A stretch of DNA of 64,000 nt from Ancylostoma caninum (taxonomy: Eukaryota; Nematoda; Chromadorea; Rhabditida; Ancylostomatidae): positions 496,001 through 560,000 of the forward strand of contig JBAJFG010000389.1 in NCBI GenBank assembly GCA_037903475.1. The letters run 5' to 3'. The position numbers were made by a program, and so were the translations under genes. The notes beneath the pieces were generated by a model. The model saw only the letters and a list, made by a program, of their open reading frames with translations, ran no database searches and was not told the DNA's origin. This document shows positions 13,750 to 39,030 of the stretch, piece by piece. Each line of letters starts with the position of its first letter. Within the stretch, counting starts at the first letter, position 1.

Positions 13750-14574
13750 TATCCAACAAATAAATTAAACTTCTTAAATGATAAGCAAAATACAGCGAAA
13801 GAGAAAGAGATAATGTGGCGAAATGGCGCAATGACTGATAGGAAACTTGTTTCTTGTGAATGCTGACGAAGTTATGCAGTGAGAAGACGTAAAAGGTAGA
13901 GATATCTTCATGAATAACGCTCAGAGCAGACTAGAGGAACTACTAAATTTCTGGAGTATTATCAAAGTACTTGCAAATCTCAGCCAAACATAACAGACCT
14001 TATTAAATCAGTCCCATCTCAAAGCCTTGTCTATTTTCAGCTTGAGATAATCGCTGCAAATAACCTCGCTCTCTGATGAAGGAAAAACATTGAGACAATG
14101 AAAAAAATTATCATGCTCGCTTCTTGTGTAGCACAAATTTAGCCCTTTTATCGTTTGCTGACTCAAGCAACCAGAAATTTTTTGCCTTACATTACTTTCT
14201 TTCCCAAACATACGAAAGCAAAACAAATACGACGAGGATCCTACGATAAGCTTTTCATTATGAAATTTCGTCAACTAGGCAATTCGTGGTAAAAGGAGCA
14301 CGTAGAATAACACAGATTGGTAAAATGAAGCTATGACTAACATTTTCGCCTTACATATCTCTTAAGTGTATGCTCATTACGTGTGATTTATGAAGTACAT
14401 AAATATCTATCGCGACAATCTCGAAAGTACATTCTGGTAACCATTGCCATTCCTGTAACTGCCACAACATTGTCTGATAAGTACGTGGTCAAGTTGATAG
14501 TAGTCGAACCTCATAGTCTGCCCTACTGGAGGATATAAGGGGCATTAGAATACTCATTCCTGAAAGAGCTTAAA
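13750..14574. other. Intergenic, nothing recognised
   Basis: AT-rich, short ORFs only. Confidence 0.5.
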
Positions 14575-14895
14575 GGCAGAGGCCCATGTCGTTCCGCGTG
14601 TGTGGGGGGGGGGTGTCAACAGATCCTGAAACTTCTCGCAATGTTGGTCCCAGCAGTCTACATCAACAGGCTGAAAAGCGACGAAAGCCTCGTTTTCAAA
14701 AGTGTCGATGTGGTTACATTTTTGGGGACCGGAGGCGGATCGCTCGAAGCTGTGCTGGCTAACCGTCACGGCTGCAGCGTTGGCCAACGAGTCTTGACGT
14801 GTTCAATCGATAAGATCAAAGGCTCCAGACAGCGTCAGTTCGACTTAACAAAGACCCCGTCTCAGAGGACGGGTTTAAAGACCGTTTCGAGATAA
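14575..14895 (-). repeat. Dispersed repeat family A, copy 1
   Basis: In reverse orientation it contains the same blocks as 19085-19440: acacgtcaagac, then gttggccaacgct, then a region ending in ctttcgtcgcttttcag. Precise ends were not determined. Confidence 0.7.
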
Positions 14896-15355
14896 TTTAT
14901 GTATACAGCTGGAATCAGCGGGTCGAAGAGATGCACAATCCGCTATTAGCTCAACCAAGAAAATGAGGTGAGCCTCTGCGTCTGAGCAAAAAGGAGGTCC
15001 TAGACATGCGGAACTCGCTCGAGCCAGGCACAGAACGTCGAGGCTGTGAGGGAGATGTGAAATGTGACACCCTAACAACAAATGCCCCTGCTAACTAGGC
15101 AAACGAGTAGTAAAACACACGAAAAACATGTGTATGCGTAGGACAACTATCACATTACCTTCATCGCTCTCTTCAACAGGAAAGGTTACTTGATCAGAGG
15201 GTACTGTTTTAAGCCTACATCTATGATTTAAACCCACCCACTTGCCCTATACAAGGAAAAATTGTATACCTAGAACTCGGATTAGTGTTGAACAATTTTG
15301 GAAATAAAGACAAATAGACCATTTCAAAAGAACGCACTTGAAGCGTTAAATAATG

Positions 15356-15487
15356 TTGAGCCAGATCAGGTTGTTTGTGGATATATTTATTGTTTCGTCT
15401 GATGTTTCGGCGTTAGGCTGTTCACATTAAACGAAACGACAGGCGAAACAATGAATATATCCACTAACAACGTGGCTTGGCCCAACA
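15356..15487. mobile_element. Short fold-back element
   Basis: Arms of about 45 bp (ttgtttgtggatatattta and its near-complement tgaatatatccactaacaa) surround a 35-40 bp centre; the outermost ttgagcc is matched by ggcccaac. Probably a MITE; no target duplication is certain. Confidence 0.75.
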
Positions 15488-15534
15488 TAGTATGAGTCAT
15501 AAAATAAAAATAGTTGGAGGAAAAACAAAATACA

Positions 15535-15805
15535 AATCACCACTCCACAATACCAGCCTTAACTTTTGTCCCGAAATCCGTTTCCGACTGCTTAATCCGC
15601 AGAACCCCGTCAGAATCCACTAAAAGTGGATGAAGTCAACTGTTAATGCTACCAGTCGAAAGCTCTCGAGCTCACGATTCCGAATAACTGTATAGAAACT
15701 GTGTTTAAGCCCGAATTGAAGACGAAAAAATTGCTTTCATTCTGAAGATTGAGTGCATTTTTACATTCTGATAAAAGCGATTCGAAACATTTTTTCTGCA
15801 AGCCT
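15535..15805 (+). repeat. Family B repeat, single copy
   Basis: Diverged direct copy of the arm at 5600-5800, sharing tgtcccgaaatccg, a degenerate gtggatgaagtcaact region and the tail ttgctttcattctgaag that is also seen inverted at 6250-6340. Confidence 0.65.
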
Positions 15806-17135
15806 AAGCACAGCGACCGACGGAATAAACTGTGCTGTAAGACTGTTTCAATTGCTGGTTAGTGGTCTCTCAGGGAAGTTGCCTGGATTCTGGATGCAGG
15901 ATTCTGGATTCACGTTGCAATATGGGCAATCTACTCCAGCAATTTCATTTCTGGCAGTGGTGGTAGCCGATAGGGAGATTGGCAGGGAGGGGGCAGGACA
16001 GCAAGGAAAAGAAAAGTGGAGTCCCATTCAATATGAGGGTCCGATTCTCTGGCTTTCCAGGGATGGAGCAGGTAAAAAAATTAGTGATTTGAAATTCTAG
16101 ATCTGAAATGAGGTATCTGTTGCTACTAACGAAAAATGGGTCCGTGCTACTACCGAAAAAATGGATCCCTGAAGAGTTGACGGATTTGGCAGTAAAGTGG
16201 TCACAACAACCCACTTCTTCCTAAAATCTGTTTTGAGGCCAACTCCTCTAAAGCAAAGGCTCCCTGCAGTACCCGGTTTTGATTGAAAGATGCTCTGGAC
16301 CTTTTTCTATTTAGGAAAGAAAAGACCATAATAAAGCATGGGTTCTTGGCGTAGAAATAGACGAACAAACGTTGTAACATAACTTATGCACTACTACCTC
16401 CTGTGTTTCACAAGGAGTTCGCCAATTCCGTTCAAAGCCACCGTCACACATGTTCAACATCTCGTTGCTGCAGGATGAACTCCACGAGCCAGCGTCAGCC
16501 ACTAATGTATCTCAGAAAGTCCATTCGCAGTAAGAAATCTAAAAGCATGGTCTTAGTTCCTCAAACCACATGATCCATAAGAGAATGTGGAAAACTCGAC
16601 TCGTTAGATACATTAAAACGATATCATCGCAAGGAGAGCATATACAGCGAATTCGCTTAACACGCTGACGACAACCGACGTCTTGGCGAGTTGTGCCACG
16701 TGGGACAAAGCGAAATTCTCGGTCATTTCTTCCAGTGCAGTAATAATAGATTTTATATCAATGAATAAATAATAAAAAGAGTAGTGGTGATATTATTACG
16801 TATAATAATGCATTAGTATCATTTCTTAAAATTTTCACCCTTATTACCGACAAATAATCAATAAATGACAATAACTACAATCAATCAATAGATTGAAATT
16901 CCAATAATTTTGATAATTTTTTGAGTAAATTTGAATTGTTGTGACATTTATCGCAAAATATGGAATTATGGTGAAATTTGACATAGATTTTAAAATATAC
17001 GGAAAATTGGCTTATTATCATTATTTTTGTATGCCTGCAGTAACCCGCGAATTCGATTACCCGGTACAAAATGGTGGTCATGCTCAAACTCTGCGGGTGA
17101 AATGACCCCCTTGCGCAAAGCTTCAGTAAATTCTG
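15806..17135. other. Intergenic, very AT-rich at right end
   Basis: 16730-17030 is strongly AT-rich with TAATAATA-type runs. A short motif near 16085-16140 resembles the reverse of 17665-17715. No gene recognised. Confidence 0.5.
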
Positions 17136-17363
17136 AAGTGTTAAAGTCTAAAAAGTTATTCATGCTTGCGGCGCGTCAAAGTTTTCGCGCCGACCAAAAG
17201 CGGCGAAAATGTAAACGCGGTTTGTTCGCGCGGCAGTCGCAACGGCGAAACTAGGAACAGTGCTGATCTGCCAGGATTTGTCTTCTACCTCCTTCCTTTG
17301 CACTGTGTATCGGCGCGTAAACTTTGACGCGCCGCAAGCATGAATAACTTTTAAAGTGTTGAA
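17136..17363. mobile_element. Fold-back element with CG-rich arms
   Basis: Arms 17136-17193 and 17310-17363 are close inverted repeats (aagttattcatgcttgcggc and its complement). The 115-bp centre is also CG-rich. Probably a non-autonomous DNA element. Confidence 0.85.
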
Positions 17364-17976
17364 CAGTGCATTCGCTGCGACAACGGCGCCTCTGGCATTG
17401 CAGCATGTAGCGGTCGGTCAAACAATTGACCCGCGATCGATCCGGCTTCTTTGACAAGATATATCGTCTGCTTTCTTCTCTAGTTGTTCCAAAAACTAAG
17501 AAAGAATAGTGTAAGAGGAAACAAGCGAGCCGAAACGAATCGACTGTACCTGCTGAAGTATAAAAGTAACAGTTTCTTGACCTTACTGCTCTTTCATTAT
17601 CTTTTTCAAAACGATCTCTCCAAGTTAGACCTGCATCAGCTTTGTCTGCTACGCCTTGGATTGGGACAGATTTTTGTATGGACCCATTTTTAGCTAGTAA
17701 CAATAGATACAAGTCTATTAGCTCACAAAGGGCGCCTGATCCGACTTCGGCCGCAATTACGACCTCGTCCCTGTGTTGGCCAATTGATCGAGTTTTCACA
17801 CTTTTCGATATGTTTTGGTGTGATTCCTTCCATTTTGATGTTTCCCTACTGCCAATTGCTAAAATATCCTTCCACACGCATCTTGCGGAGTCCTCCCATC
17901 GATGGAAGCAATGCGGTTGTAATTGCAAATAAAGTCGGATCAGGCGCGCTCTGTGAGCTAATAGGCCATACATCAT
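17251..17976 (-). other. Longest open frame (241 codons), repeat-associated
   Basis: An ATG-initiated frame running through one arm of the 17136-17363 fold-back and across another inverted pair (about 17716-17761 against 17919-17965). No domain is recognised, and composition follows the repeats rather than a codon pattern. Either a transposon remnant or fortuitous. Confidence 0.25.
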
Positions 17977-18190
17977 TTCAGATCGTGTACCTATGTCCGC
18001 GTCAATGACGCTTTATTCAGTGCAGAGGAATTTTATATGTTTCAGTCCGCTGAGTCTATTTCCGCTAGATCAAGACAGCGATAATTATTCTACAATTCGT
18101 ATCTTCGCACGTCCGCTTAAAGGCAGTGAACCACCTCGTTTTCGTATTTGAGGTTTTAGTGGATTCTGGGCTGTGTTTTATGAAAGCATA

Positions 18191-18910
18191 CTCAGGTGGA
18201 AAAATTCCAGTAGATTTCGCTTATTTCACGTGTATTTGTTCACGTCCGAAACAAATACACAGCAGGTTCCACTGGAGTTTACACGTAAAATAAGCGAAAT
18301 CTACTGGAAACTGCTCTTCGTGTGAATTCCAGTAGATTTCGTGTATTTTTCGTTTATTTTTTCTGGTAAATTAGTTTCCACTAATTATTGCCGTTGCTTT
18401 TCCACCTTCAGAAATGGGTTATGCCTCAAAAAATTCACTCATCATAACTATCAAGGAGTTTTGTAAATTTATATGATGCATATAAATATAGCATGCTAAC
18501 ATGAGAGATATGTATTCGCGAGCGGAATCTACGGAGCACTTCAACTGGATGTGCTGCAGAAGTAACCTCGTTTCAGAATCTTACTCAAGGGTGGTCGATG
18601 AAAGCACCTACATCCGGAAATGCTCTTCGGAGTGCAGCATTTTTGCTCTAGGCCCACGGCGGCGCAGCGCCGCTTGCGCGCCGACTCTGACTGGAACCTG
18701 TCGCATCAGCTGATGTCGCAGCAATTTTCGCGCATTTTTCAGCAGAATTCGCTTATTTTTTCGATCGGAATTCGTGTAAATTCCTGCGGATTTCTTTTTT
18801 TTTTCGGAGATTTACGTGTAATTTTCGAGCGAAATCGGGAAATATTTCGGCGGAAAATAAGCGAAATCTGCTAGAAGCACACGTAATGTACTGGAATTTT
18901 TTCACCTCAG
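18191..18910. mobile_element. 720-bp element with 20-bp TIRs
   Basis: The left end ctcaggtggaaaaattccag and the right end (read inverted) ctgaggtgaaaaaattccag match at 18 of 20 positions. Motifs around agatttcgcttatttt recur in both orientations inside. Flanks show no clear target duplication. The CG-rich core near 18655-18700 has no long ORF. Confidence 0.8.
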
Positions 18911-19084
18911 CAATCGAGGGGGACCAGGCTAGCAAACCAAATTTCGCGTCCTGCAGCTCATAGCATTACATAGTCTGTACGATAACCAGTCACGCTAACC
19001 ATTGTTGGTTTGCTTGGTTATCATTTCATGAATCCGAGCAGTGAATCTCCTCGATGGAATATACATAAAATGTTACGGAGCGGC

Positions 19085-19440
19085 CCTAATAGTCGTTTTT
19101 GAACGTTTTTCGAGTGGGGATTTTGAACAGTTTGCCGGCCAAGTGGACGCTTGAAGCCGTTGGTCTCATCGATGGAGCACGTCAAGACGTGTTGGCCAAC
19201 GCTTCAGCCGTGGCGAGCAGCAACCGCAGTCACGGACCGCTCCGCCCTAATGGTCCGTGAACTGCACTTTCGGATCCTCCGTAAACAGGGTTTTCATCAT
19301 TTTTATGCGTTTCGAAGTACATCATTGGTATCAGCGTGACTAGAAGGCCTAAAGTCTGCTGATAGCTACAACCCACGAAACGAGGTGGCACACTCACTGC
19401 CTCTAACTTATGCCGGACTAGCGGTTCAATAACGGAATTC
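19085..19440 (+). repeat. Dispersed repeat family A, copy 2
   Basis: Shares cggaccgctccgccc, tggtccgtgaactgcacttt and acccacgaaacgagg with 51285-51735. Neither copy keeps a long open frame, so any coding origin is unclear. Confidence 0.8.
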
Positions 19441-20915
19441 CTATACTCTTGCATAGAGGATTCGTCAAGGATCCAGCTGTCACAGGGATGACAGAAACAC
19501 TGCAAACTGGCCATTGTTGCTCCAATTGGCAAACGTGGGAGTAGTAATTCGCAGATTCCCGATTCAGCACATTTGCGCCCTTCTCAACATGTGGTTCTCT
19601 TCAGGGCTAAACTGTGCTAGAAATGCTTGACGAGTGGATGAACTTTCTTCATTTTCTTTTTCAAATTCGAAAATTGCCATCCTTAGCACTCCTTCAAACC
19701 CATGAAGTTTTTCTAAATTCGAGCTATCTATGATCTGAACTAGTTGCAGTTACATTGCGTAATGAGTCGTGTGACTGTCCAAAAAAATGTTATTCCCAAC
19801 AAATTTTTAATATTTCGAATTTCAACGAATAGAGATGCTAGAAAACTGATCTGAAAGACCGCACTCCGAGGAAAAATTAAGAAACCTAAGGGATTCGCTA
19901 CTATCCCTTGCCATTTTCTAGTGTCAACCTCTGAAGAATGTGGCCACTAGTAAGGATAAAATAATGTAAACGTAAACTGAATTTTTGAGCTTAATGTACC
20001 AAAACTTTCACACACCAACCAGTACGGAAAGAAATACAAAAAAATCAATAATTTATTCTAACCTCTAGCCTCGAGATTCCGTACAATGAATAAGTACAAA
20101 CATTATGAATGCGAGTAAAGAGATATGAACAAGCACATTTTAGATTTGAAAAGAACTGTAAACAACTGCGATAGATGGGCTCTAAACAAGTTCAACCCCT
20201 GACTAGCAGATACTAACAAGAACAACTTAAGTGAATTAGAATCGAAATTTGTTTCTATACAAAAGAATAAAAATAATAAACTTGAATTTAAGCGTGACAC
20301 AATCCATGAACGCATTCAAGTGAAGACCATACAACGATTGGAGCAGTTGTTATTCACCTACATTTTCTTTCCACTTTACTGCTTACAGTTTAGTAGGAAG
20401 TAAGTAAAACAAAGCACTTCAATATTGCAAGCACACACAGACACATTAATACTCTTATCCGACAATGGCAATGCTGCTCAGGCAAAACAAAGGGACATTT
20501 TCGTACCATTAAGCAGCAGATAGAATAAAAAGCATAGAAGAATGAGTGATGCAAACTCGAAACAAACACAAAAACAAAGTAAATTGCCGCGAGCCTTTCA
20601 GGTACAGTTGTAAGCATGCATGCAAATGTGGTGATGTTGTGACAGTGATAAACTGTGGGGAGAAATACTTTCAAGAATTGAAGTTATTATTTTTGTAAAA
20701 AAATAGTTTTGTTACAAATACATTAACATCCTGACGGAGAAAGTATTTGAAAAGCTGAAGTAGAGAAGGCTACCGATAAACTCCGCGTCGAGTGTAGCAC
20801 ACCACGTCATCGACGCCCTTTGCGTTATCGATTCCGATACCTACTGGTCATTGGCGACCCGTCACACACGCCACTGCGGCATGGCAATCGATACGCATCG
20901 AAATCAAAGTCGCGG
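19441..20915. other. Intergenic, nothing recognised
   Basis: AT-rich sequence with short chance ORFs only. Confidence 0.55.
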
Positions 20916-21128
20916 GTAAAATGGAGTTGGGGGGGGGCCACTTGGTATAAGTCGATAAAATGACCTGTCCTGCACGTTCAGACTTGTTAGCTTACATGTC
21001 CAGAACGCTCTGACTTGTTAGCTCTCCTAATGTACAGTAGCTACCTGTAATGCAAACAAGTCAGAACGTGTAGGACAGGTCATATCATCGACTTATACCA
21101 AGTGGCCCCCCCCAACTCCAGTTTACCC
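20916..21128. mobile_element. Fold-back element with G-tract/C-tract ends
   Basis: Left arm gggtaaaatggagttg followed by a G-run and ccacttggtataagtcgat pairs with the right arm atcgacttataccaagtgg followed by a C-run and caactcc…tttaccc. Arms are about 70 bp. A short direct repeat (gacttgttagct) occurs in the centre. Confidence 0.88.
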
Positions 21129-21852
21129 AAAGTCGCTTTGGCAGCAGCGACATTGGATGTTACACTCTACGTAGAAGTATGTCCTCAGCTGCAGACCAAA
21201 TAATCATCAATTTCAAAACCCGCCTCATTTTCAGCCCCACAACTACAATCAAGAGAACTTGCGCTTAAACTGATGCTGATTAGCCGTTTTGTTCCAGCTT
21301 AAGTACCATCAAGAGTTCAAGCAGACCACGCGAAATGATTGAAATCATTTCGAAATTTTAACGAAGACCTAGGAAATGCGCCGCAGTAACAAGACAAATT
21401 TAACATTGTCACAAGACAAATGGTGAACTGAAATACAAGTAGACAATGAAGCAGCAGCAAAAAGCGGGGAGCACCACCCGTTGGCATATACCATGTACGG
21501 GAAAAATCGAAAAATTACAGAACTAAAAAGATAGAGTGCAGACGCAAAATAACACACATACACACAGAGACGGCACAGGCAAGGCAGATGATGAGAACAA
21601 GAAATCTACACTCCAAGAATGAGGAGATATGAGGAAATATGGGGATTGACTTAATTACGGGGCTGTGAATTGGATATGAATGGTGTTGTTATTAGAATAC
21701 TGACTAAAAACTATATTGAATAAATGTATGTCGGGCAGACAGCGATCTTAAGCTGCCCACTTACCGACTTTGGCACTGAATATGGTAATTGTCATTATGT
21801 TTCCAGATATCCGCAAGCAGAATTCCGGATCAGGCACACAACAGCTATTCAG
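21129..21852. other. 3' flank of pak-1
   Basis: Must hold the pak-1 3' UTR. No canonical AATAAA could be placed on the minus strand close to the stop. Nothing else recognised. Confidence 0.5.
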
Positions 21853-35826
<13,974 letters not shown>

Positions 35827-36170
35827 CGTTCCAGAAATTGTCGTCGATGACGACAGAGTAAAAACCGCGAACGGCTACTGAAAAACGTTGCACGTTGATC
35901 GGTTTCTAGTGACTGACAAAAACCACCGACCGCGAATGACGCACACCGAGAAAAAGGCGCGACAACGGCCGTAACTGGCGCACGCAATGTGGCGACAAAA
36001 TGAACGCAACGCACGACGAAGATGGTGTGAATCGGAAGCAGAGAAGAAGAAAACATCGCCGACCGCGCATCTCATATACATATGAAACACAACGTCAATC
36101 ATGCGTCAATATCAACGCTGCAACGTTGCAGTAATCGAACGCTGCAAGGTTGCAGTAATCGAACGGTGTT
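35827..36170 (-). promoter_or_regulatory. Putative pak-1 promoter and 5' leader
   Basis: The region just upstream of the ATG is distinctly richer in GC and CpG than the surroundings, and it ends at a 24-bp direct repeat (36114-36161). No TATA box or initiator could be assigned. Call rests on position and composition only. Confidence 0.45.
36114..36161. repeat. Two 24-bp direct repeats with internal palindrome
   Basis: aacgctgcaa(c/g)gttgcagtaatcg occurs twice back to back with one difference. The first copy contains the perfect palindrome ctgcaacgttgcag. It lies about 290-335 bp upstream of the pak-1 start codon. Confidence 0.85.
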
Positions 36171-37990
36171 GGTGTTGATTACGAGCGAATTCACAGAAAA
36201 CAAGTACAGCTAAAGCCACAAGGGAAGAATGGGGTTACCAATGAAAACACTGTCCAGCGAACAATGACAAACGAATTAATCAACAACACAGGAGTTTGAC
36301 GATTAAGAAATTTTGCTCGCCATCACTACCTAAACCATCCTTCGGTGATGACTTCAGAGCCAAAGTTAAATCTCCACTCTGATTTTGCCGCAAGGAAGAA
36401 CACAGAATGGAATTTCATCAATATTTACTCAGCTGGAAGGAAAGTTAGTATATGGAAAGTATGCAGGGTGGAGAAAGAAAAGATGAATAAATATTTCACT
36501 TAATTGCAGATTAATATAGCAGTGAAAGTTCCTCCAGAAACAAACACCTGCTGGGCTGAAAAAAAGTGACAGGAATCGACGTAGCAAGTAAAATGTTTGG
36601 TGCAGACAATGTTGATGATAGCTCACATCACGAGTAATTCCCTTCACACTAGAAATACGCTTAGCCAAGGAAGATCGTCGAAGCCGTTAAAAAGAAATGT
36701 AGTTCAAGAATCCCTGTCAAGTCCAGCTTCAAGTGACTAAAAAACTGAAAAAAAAAGAAGTGGAAATAACCCATATTCCCGTGGCACTGCTGAGGTAATG
36801 ATCTTACATTAATTGGAACAATTCAACATTATGTATATGAGATAGAAAATTTAAACAGCAATTTTATATTATTATGCGTGCAATGGTCCCCTCTTTCGGG
36901 AGCTTGAATGCACCATTTCCTCATCGATTTCCGGAACAAAAACAAAATAACCAAAGAATTGAGATGCAGCGTTACGTTAGCGTTACGTTAACGAAAGTTG
37001 TTCTGAAAACTGTTTACATGAGTAAGGCAAAGTGCTGTGAGATGAGTACGGCCTTTTCAATTGAATGTGAAACATGTCCCTAACACCAGCGATGTATGTA
37101 ATGTAGATTGGAAAATTAGTTTTTCACATATGTTCGATTATTCGAGTATATGAATTTGGTTCACAACGTATGACATAGGTTTTTATAGCGAATGCTTACT
37201 TTGAACGAGAAATGTGCAACTGAACTGCTGTTGCTGACGCAGTAGAATTGCTCGACACTTGCAAATTCGATTTTCGATCAGAGAACGAATGCAACCCTTT
37301 TTTTACAGTGACTAATAAATGGACAAATCATCTGCCCAGAGAAAGAAGAAGAAAACATGGATATCGAGAAGAAAAAAGTCACGTCGTCACTATAATTACC
37401 ACATGTTCACGAAAAATGAAATGCATGTCAAATCCGATCAGCATCAGCACACAAATTGTGAATATGAAAAAAAAAACGATACGTGTGAGCCACCACACAC
37501 AAAACTCCAACTATAGCGATAGAATTCGAATAGAAACCAAAGCAAGGCAATGTTTCCCTCTGAAATCTTGAGCTCAGATTTTGAAGCGAATTCATCGAAT
37601 TCGTGATGAAAACCCTCTCACAAGCTTCACTTTTACATTCAGACTACGACGAGAAGGTATTCAACATACACGATTAACAGGCGAGGATAGTGATATAGTT
37701 CACTGCTGACGCAAGTGGTCGCTGTGTAAAGCTTAAGCATTGATGAACGCCACGATAAGATCAATAGGTGCACAATGAACAACGTTCCAATGCACTCCTC
37801 ACCCAAATAAGCAGAAAAAAGGAAACCAGCAGTAGCAATCCCCTGTTATATTAGAATATTACTACATATTATTTCTACATAAGAAAGCCTAGATATTTTC
37901 TTTTACTGCAAATTTAAGAGGTTCTTGTTACTTCAGACAAACTCACAACCACACAAAAACAGAAGGATGCCAATGAAACTTTCCCAGTAC
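36171..37990. other. Intergenic, nothing recognised
   Basis: AT-rich; a plus-strand open frame at 37248-37571 is lysine- and histidine-rich with no recognised motif. Confidence 0.5.
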
Positions 37991-37999
37991 AAAAGGGCA

Positions 38000-38185
38000 G
38001 CTGAGGAGTATCTGGACAACTAACTCAAATTCACGAGGCTTACCGCTTACCAAAGTTAGCCTTTAATGTTGACACGCATGTGCATGAGTATGTTTATTGA
38101 CTAGACTACTCGTGCTCGAATCTCTATATTGTACTTACATGGGTATGTCATGTAATAAATGGTAATAATAACCTTCTGATTATAA
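38000..38185 (+). repeat. Dispersed repeat family E, copy 1
   Basis: Shares caactaactcaaa, gtactcgaatct-like and tgtcatgtaat blocks in the same order with 42580-42755. Confidence 0.75.
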
Positions 38186-38817
38186 ATACGATCTTTTTAG
38201 ACAAATATTTTAAATGCGGCTGCAAAAAGGGACCCAAATACTCGGATCTAACCTAGGAAATCATACTCTGATCTGGTCTGCAGCCCTAATCTTTAACAAG
38301 CAGGTGGAGACAACAGTTTTTTATAACCTCTGAAGCTCAAAACCAAACCTGAACGATTTGTTAGGATGAAATCAAAGAAACGGTTTTAAAAAAAGCTAAG
38401 CTGGTGTTCACGAGAGTTCAAACGAAAAACGTAAGAGAATAAGCCCCTTAACGCATAAAATGTCACGACAGACAGCGATTGCAGGAGAGATAAAACGAAG
38501 TGAATAGCAGAGATACATTTATAATCATGAAAGGGTGCAGACCAAATGTGAAATGTGAAAGTGTGAATACAAAAAGATGTAACACATCTGAACGAAAGTG
38601 TGCTCAGCTGAGAAAACAGTTCAAAACTCGCCAACGATGTGTCAGGTGAAATGCACACATATGCAGCGCAATTCCATGCGAAATTAGCGCGATAATAGTG
38701 ATAATCACCGAAAAACATAAACAAAGGGTTGGATTTCGCGCGCAGGTTCGATCGTGAGTGAAGCGCGAATCTGTGCGAGGATCGATAGCGGGCCCGAGAA
38801 CGGATGCAAGAGCGGGG

Positions 38818-39030
38818 ATGATGGTGGACGTTCCCCCGACCCGCGATTTCAACCGGGTGAATCTGGCTGGCGGGTCGCTGGACCCGCGCTGTCGTCGTGA
38901 GCCCTGCGACGACGATGTCGTGGATGGCGGCGGCCACTTGCTTGGGCCACCCATTAATCATTGGCTGCCAGCCAACGGCGTTGGCCTAGCCATCACTGCC
39001 CCTAGCGTCCGAGCCGTTGTCCAGCAATAA
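38818..39030 (+). CDS. Coding-like GC-rich ORF, unknown product
   Basis: From ATG ATG at 38818 to TAA at 39030 (70 codons). The frame shows strong G/C at codon third positions and G-rich first positions, as real coding DNA does. The peptide has VDVPPTRDFNRVNLAGGS, an acidic CDDDVVDGGG patch and a hydrophobic end (GVGLAITAPSVRAVVQQ). The frame is open back to a stop at 38755, without an ATG. The minus strand is also open here (38604-38954), so orientation is not certain. No family is recognised; it may be a terminal exon. Confidence 0.3.
   Translation: MMVDVPPTRDFNRVNLAGGSLDPRCRREPCDDDVVDGGGHLLGPPINHWLPANGVGLAITAPSVRAVVQQ

Noticed and set aside
38386..38961. 191-codon minus-strand frame as a gene
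   Set aside because: Its left two thirds are AT-rich with no codon signal, and its right part lies opposite the more coding-like plus frame.
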